In this document: in pieces, positions 59,896 through 64,000 of the stretch | Layout: each line of letters opens with the position of its first letter | Numbering within the stretch: position 1 is the stretch's first letter | DNA from: Zoroaster sp. YZ-2022 | Taxonomy: Eukaryota > Echinodermata > Asteroidea > Forcipulatida > Zoroasteridae | Direction of reading: 5' to 3' | Length of the DNA: 64,000 nt | Assembly: GCA_029582265.1 (NCBI GenBank) | Contig: CM055823.1 | Location: forward strand, 12,908,060 to 12,972,059 | The notes under the pieces: generated by a model | Seen by the model: the letters and a program-made list of their open reading frames with translations, nothing else | Told to the model about the DNA's origin: nothing | Databases searched by the model: none | Made by a program: the position numbers and the translations under genes

Positions 59896-60168
59896 TTCTT
59901 CTTCTTCTTCTTCTTCTTCTTCTTCTTCTTCTTCTTCTTCTTCTTCTTCTTCTTCTTCTTCTTCTTCTTCTTCTTCTTCTTCTTCTTCTTCTTCTTCTTC
60001 TTCTTCTTCTTCTTCTTCTTCTTCTTCTTCTTCTTCTTCTTCTTCTTCTTCTTCTTCTTCTTCTTCTTCTTCTTCTTCTTCTTCTTCTTCTTCTTCTTCT
60101 TCTTCTTCTTCTTCTTCTTCTTCTTCTTCTTCTTCTTCTTCTTCTTCTTCTTCTTCTTCTTCTTCTTC
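59896..60168. repeat. Uninterrupted (TTC)91 tract
   Basis: Ninety-one perfect TTC trinucleotides (GAA on the other strand), 273 bp with no interruption. All six reading frames give homopolymers (Phe, Ser, Leu; Lys, Glu, Arg) and none is a gene. Unit 1 of the duplication lacks it. Confidence 0.97.
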
Positions 60169-60267
60169 CCAATAACTGTCCGGTAACAAACACATACTTG
60201 CAAACTTCACATGAACTTGAAACTTGGCATGTAGAACTTAACAATTAGATGAAACACGAGTTGTTAG

Positions 60268-61786
60268 TGACCCCAATTTGACCTTACTTCCTGTCCAAAC
60301 CGGAAGTCAAAGTTTAATATTTAAAAAAATCATATCTCAACAACCACAAGAGGTAAATTCACAATTTTTGTACCATTGTACAGATCGTTAATTGTCAAAA
60401 CAATTTTACACAAAGTTGACCCCAATTTGACCTTACTTCCTGTCCAAACCGGAAGTCAAAGTTTAATATTTAAAAAAAATCATATCTCAACAACCACAAG
60501 AGGTAAATTCACAATTTTTAAACCATTGTACAGGTCGTTAATTGTCAAAAAATATTTACAAAAAGGTGACCCCAATTTGACCTTACTTCCTGTCCAAACC
60601 GGAAGTCAATGTTTAATATTTAAACAAATCATATCTCAACAACCACAAGAGGTAAATTCACAATTGTTGTACCATTGTACAGATCGTTAATTGTCAAAAC
60701 AATTTTACATAAAGTTGACCCCAATTTGACCTTACTTCCTGTCTAAACCGGAAGTCAATGTTTAATATTTAAAAAAAATCATATCTCAACAACCACAAGA
60801 GGTAAATTCACAATTTTTGTACCATTGTACAGATCGTTAATTGTCAAAACAATTTTACACAAAGTTGACCCCAATTTGACCTTACTTCCTGTCCAAACCG
60901 GAAGTCAAAGTTTAATATTTAACAAAATCATATCTCAACAACCACAAGAGGTAAATTCACAATTTTTGTACCATTGTACAGATCGTTAATTGTCAAAACA
61001 ATTTTACACAAAGTTGACCCCAATTTGACCTTACTTCCTGTCCAAACCGGAAGTCAAAGTTTAATATTTAACAAAATCATATCTCAACAACCACAAGAGG
61101 TAAATTCACAATTTTTAAACCATTGTACAGGTCGTTAATTGTCAAAACAATTTTACACAAAGTTGACCCCAATTTGACCTTACTTCCTGTCCAAACCGGA
61201 AGTCAAAGTTTAATATTTAACAAAATCATATCTCAACAACCACAAGAGGTAAATTAACATTTTTTGCACCATTGTACAGATTGTTAATTGTCAAAACAAT
61301 TTTACACAAAGTTGACCCCAATTTGACCTTACTTCCTGTCCAAACCGGAAGTCAAAGTTTAATATTTAAAAAAATCATATCTCAACAACCACAAGAGGTA
61401 AATTCACAATTTTTAAACCATTGTACAGGTCGTTAATTGTCAAAAAATATTTACAAAAAGGTGACCCCCAATTTGACCTTACTTCCTGTCCAAACCGGAA
61501 GTCAAAGTTTAATATTTAAAAAAATCGTATCAACAACTACAAGAGGTAAATTAACATTTTTTGTACCATATTGTACAGGTCGTTAATTGTCAAAAAATAT
61601 TTACAAAAAGGTGAACCCAATTTGACCTTACTTCCTGTCTAAACCGGAAGTCAAAGTTTAATATTTAATAAAATCATATCTCAACAACCACAAGAGGTAA
61701 ATTCACAATTTTTGTACCATTGTACAGATCGTTAATTGTCAAAACAATTTTACACAAAGTTGACCCCAATTTGACCTTTACTTCCT
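60268..61786. repeat. 149-bp satellite array, about 10 units
   Basis: Unit starts at 60271, 60420, 60570 and 60719 give periods of 149, 150 and 149. Two subtypes alternate: one with CAAAACAATTTTACACAAAG at the unit end, the other with CAAAAAATATTTACAAAAAG. The array ends at a Helitron-like palindrome. Confidence 0.95.
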
Positions 61787-61841
61787 CCCGAACACCTAGA
61801 GTTTGTGTAAACAAACTCGAATCTCTAGTTAGGTGTTCGGG
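61787..61841 (+). mobile_element. Helitron-like terminus inside a 55-bp palindrome
   Basis: CCCGAACACCTA (61787-61798) and its exact inverse TAGGTGTTCGGG (61830-61841) bracket a hairpin, GAGTTTGT / ACAAACTC, plus CTAG at 61825-61828 followed by T. The nested arrangement recurs at 62490-62544. Confidence 0.65.
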
Positions 61842-61913
61842 TATGTGCCCGAAACACCTATTGTTTTTGTACGTTTTTGTTTTTTTTTACTTCTTCTTCT
61901 TCTTCTCCCCATC

Positions 61914-62546
61914 TTGTCCGCTAACAAAAACATACTTGCCAAGTTTAAAAAACCTTCAAACTTCACATATAGTTAGACCTTAGCTTGTAGATGAAACCTA
62001 GTGACGTCATGATGATCAGGAAACCGCAACATTGACGTCATGATGATGTCAAGCCCACATTCAGTGTATGTTCACCATTGTGCGTTAGAAATTCTAACTA
62101 TAGAGGGCGCTATACAACTTTAGTGGTCTTTACAATCAGTGCAGAATTATTATTCATCGAGCAAGGCTCCTATGCCAAGTTTAGCGTGAAGTTTCCCGTT
62201 ACGCTATTCGGATTGCTTAATAGTCGGTAACAAACACATACTTGCAAACTTTACATGAACTTGAAACTTGGCATGTACTTAGAACTTAACAAGCAGATGA
62301 AACACGAATTGTGAGTGACCCCAATTTGACCATACTTCCTGTCTAAACCGGAAGTCAAAGTTTAATATTTAATAAAATCATATCTCAACAACCACAAGAG
62401 GTAAATTCACAATTTTTGTACCATTGTACAGATCGTTAATTGTCAAAACAATTTTACACAAAGTTGACCCAATTTGACCTTTACTTCCTCCCGAACACCT
62501 AGAGTTTGTGTAAACAAACTCGAATCTCTAGTTAGGTGTTCGGGTA
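61914..62546. repeat. 633-bp tandem duplication, first unit
   Basis: Starts TTGTCCGCTAACAAAAACAT; the second unit starts at 62547. It includes TGACGTCATGATGATCAGG, GAGGGCGCTATACAACTTTA, one satellite unit (62315-62486) and the Helitron-like palindrome at 62490-62544. Confidence 0.9.
62490..62544 (+). mobile_element. Helitron-like terminus, second palindromic copy
   Basis: Identical in structure to 61787-61841: CCCGAACACCTA and TAGGTGTTCGGG around GAGTTTGT / ACAAACTC and CTAG. Confidence 0.65.
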
Positions 62547-63085
62547 TTGTCCGCTAACAAAAACATACTTGCCAAGTTTAAAAAACCTTCAAACTTCACA
62601 TATAGTTAGACCTTAGCTTGTAGATGAAACCTAGTGACGTCATGATGATCAGGAAACCGCAACATTGACGTCATGATGATGTCAAGCCCACATTCAGTGT
62701 ATGTTCACCATTGTGCGTTAGAAATTCTAACTATAGAGGGCGCTATACAACTTTAGTGGTCTTTACAATCAGTGCAGAATTATTATTCATCGAGCAAGGC
62801 TCCTATGCCAAGTTTAGCGTGAAGTTTCCCGTTACGCTATTCGGATTGCTTAATAGTCGGTAACAAACACATACTTGCAAACTTTACATGAACTTGAAAC
62901 TTGGCATGTACTTAGAACTTAACAAGCAGATGAAACACGAATTGTGAGTGACCCCAATTTGACCATACTTCCTGTCCAAACCAGAAGTCAAAGTTTAATA
63001 TTTAAAAAAATCATATCTCAACAACCACAAGAGGTAAATTCACAATTTTTGCACCATTATACAGATCGTTAATTGTCAAAAAATA
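62547..63085. repeat. 633-bp tandem duplication, second unit
   Basis: Near-identical to 61914-62450. The two separate inside the following satellite array. Confidence 0.85.
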
Positions 63086-63868
63086 TTTATAAAAAGGTGA
63101 CCCCAATTTGACCTTACTTCCTGTCCAAACTGGAAGTCAAAGTTTAATGTTTAAAAAAATCATATCTCAACAACCACAAGAGGTAAATTCACATTTTTTG
63201 CACCATTGTATAGATCGTTAATTGTCAAAAAATATTTATAAAAAGGTGACCCCAATTTGACCTTACTTCCTATCCAAACCGAAAGTCAAAGTTTAATATT
63301 TAAAAACATCATATTTCAACAACCACAAGAGGTAAATTCACAATTTTTGTACCATTGTACAGGTCGTTAATTGTCAAAAAATATTGACAAAAAGGTCACC
63401 CCAATTTGACATTGCTTCCTGTCCAAACCGGGAGTCAAAGTTTAATATTTAAAAAACATCATATCTCAACAACTACAAGAGTTAAATTAACATTTTTTGT
63501 ACCATTGTACAGGTCGTTAATTGTCAAAAAATATTTACAAAAAGGTGAACCCAATTTGACCTTAATTCCTGTCCAAACCGGAAGTCAAAGTTTAATATTT
63601 AAAAAAATCACATCTCAACAACCATGCACAAGAGGTAAATTCACAATTTTCGTACCATTGTACAGATCGTTAATTGTCAAAACAATTTTACACAAAGTTG
63701 ACCCCAACTTGACCTTTACTTCCTGTCTAAACCGGAAGTCAAAGTTTAATATTTAAAACATCATATCTTCAACAACAAGAGGTAAATTCACAATATTTGC
63801 ACCATTGTACTGATCGTTAATTGTCAAAAAAATATTTACAAAAAGGTGACCCCAATTTGACCTTTACA
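62948..63868. repeat. 149-bp satellite array, about 6 units
   Basis: More diverged units than 60268-61786 (for example CCAGAAGTC, CCGAAAGTC, CCGGGAGTC variants). The array ends directly at another Helitron-like terminus. Confidence 0.92.
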
Positions 63869-63871
63869 CCT

Positions 63872-63916
63872 CCCGAACACCTAGAGCTTGTGTCAAGACA
63901 AACTCGAATCTCTAGT
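63872..63916 (+). mobile_element. Helitron-like 3' terminus at the array end
   Basis: CCCGAACACCTA, hairpin GAGCTTGT / ACAAACTC, then CTAG at 63912-63915 followed by T. No inverse TAGGTGTTCGGG follows here. Confidence 0.6.
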
Positions 63917-64000
63917 TTTTACTTCTTCTTCTCAGTGGCGCTTGTCCGGCAACAAAGGCATCCTTGCTAAGCATACAGCCTTCAAACTTAACACATAAAC

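Larger units (their letters stand above)
56974..60265. repeat. 3.95-kb tandem duplication, second unit
   Basis: Colinear with 53023-55995. Differences: a shorter GT run (58417), about 118 extra bases at 59330-59450, and (TTC)91 where unit 1 has a T/A-rich tract. Satellite arrays follow both units. Confidence 0.9.

Noticed and set aside
59859..60244. Long open frames of poly-Lys, poly-Glu, poly-Arg or poly-Phe
   Set aside because: They are the reading frames of the (TTC)91 tract and change identity with frame; not genes.
55085..63756. Repeated frames such as GSQSLIFKKNHISTTTRG as a protein family
   Set aside because: They are translations of the 149-bp satellite and vary with monomer indels.
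1..64000. CRISPR arrays, operons or prokaryotic regulatory sites
   Set aside because: The tandem repeats have no unique spacers of constant length and there are no cas-like genes; the composition and SINE/LINE content are those of an animal nuclear genome.

Overview
The window is nuclear DNA of a marine deuterostome, most likely an echinoderm. It is AT-rich and gene-poor, without operons, and it is crowded with tRNA-derived SINEs, MITEs, Penelope-like retroelements (PLEs), LINE fragments and satellites. The organism call rests mainly on one intact gene, a neuropeptide precursor at 42655-43170 (minus strand). Its predicted amidated peptides resemble what I remember of the echinoderm tachykinin-type family. 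No database search was possible, so that match is recollection plus what the sequence shows.

Layout. 1-3.7 kb is a nest of retroelements: two 3' ends of one GIY-YIG PLE in opposite orientations flank a decayed, different PLE-type reverse transcriptase (RT) pseudogene, which is followed by a nearly perfect hammerhead ribozyme. 4.5-5.1 kb is a degenerate minisatellite; 7.2-7.75 kb is a LINE 3' end; 8.6-9.2 kb is a four-unit 150-bp satellite; 9.6-9.85 kb is a MITE. 10.5-11.5 kb holds an old Helitron-like terminus with a SINE dimer inserted in it. 11.5-42 kb has no convincing gene. It holds old dispersed repeats, SINEs (including an inverted dimer at 26.9-27.4 kb), several terminal-inverted-repeat elements (19.8, 30.2, 32.3, 41.8 kb) and a triplicated 240-bp repeat at 36.5 kb.

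42.6-43.45 kb is the neuropeptide gene with a recognisable promoter on the minus strand (TATA box, palindromic CRE, CCAAT and GC boxes, E-box). 45.5-52 kb holds more MITEs, a second PLE remnant (48.6-49.9 kb) with its own hammerhead, and several tRNA-type SINEs.

53-64 kb is a young repeat complex. It contains a 3.95-kb tandem duplication carrying a LINE RT fragment, long arrays of a 149-bp satellite, repeated Helitron-like terminal hairpins ending in CTAG, an uninterrupted (TTC)91 tract and a 633-bp tandem duplication.

The elements interact mainly by nesting and duplication. The most notable non-standard signals are the two hammerhead ribozymes linked to PLE remnants, the satellite/Helitron-terminus array, and the neuropeptide precursor.
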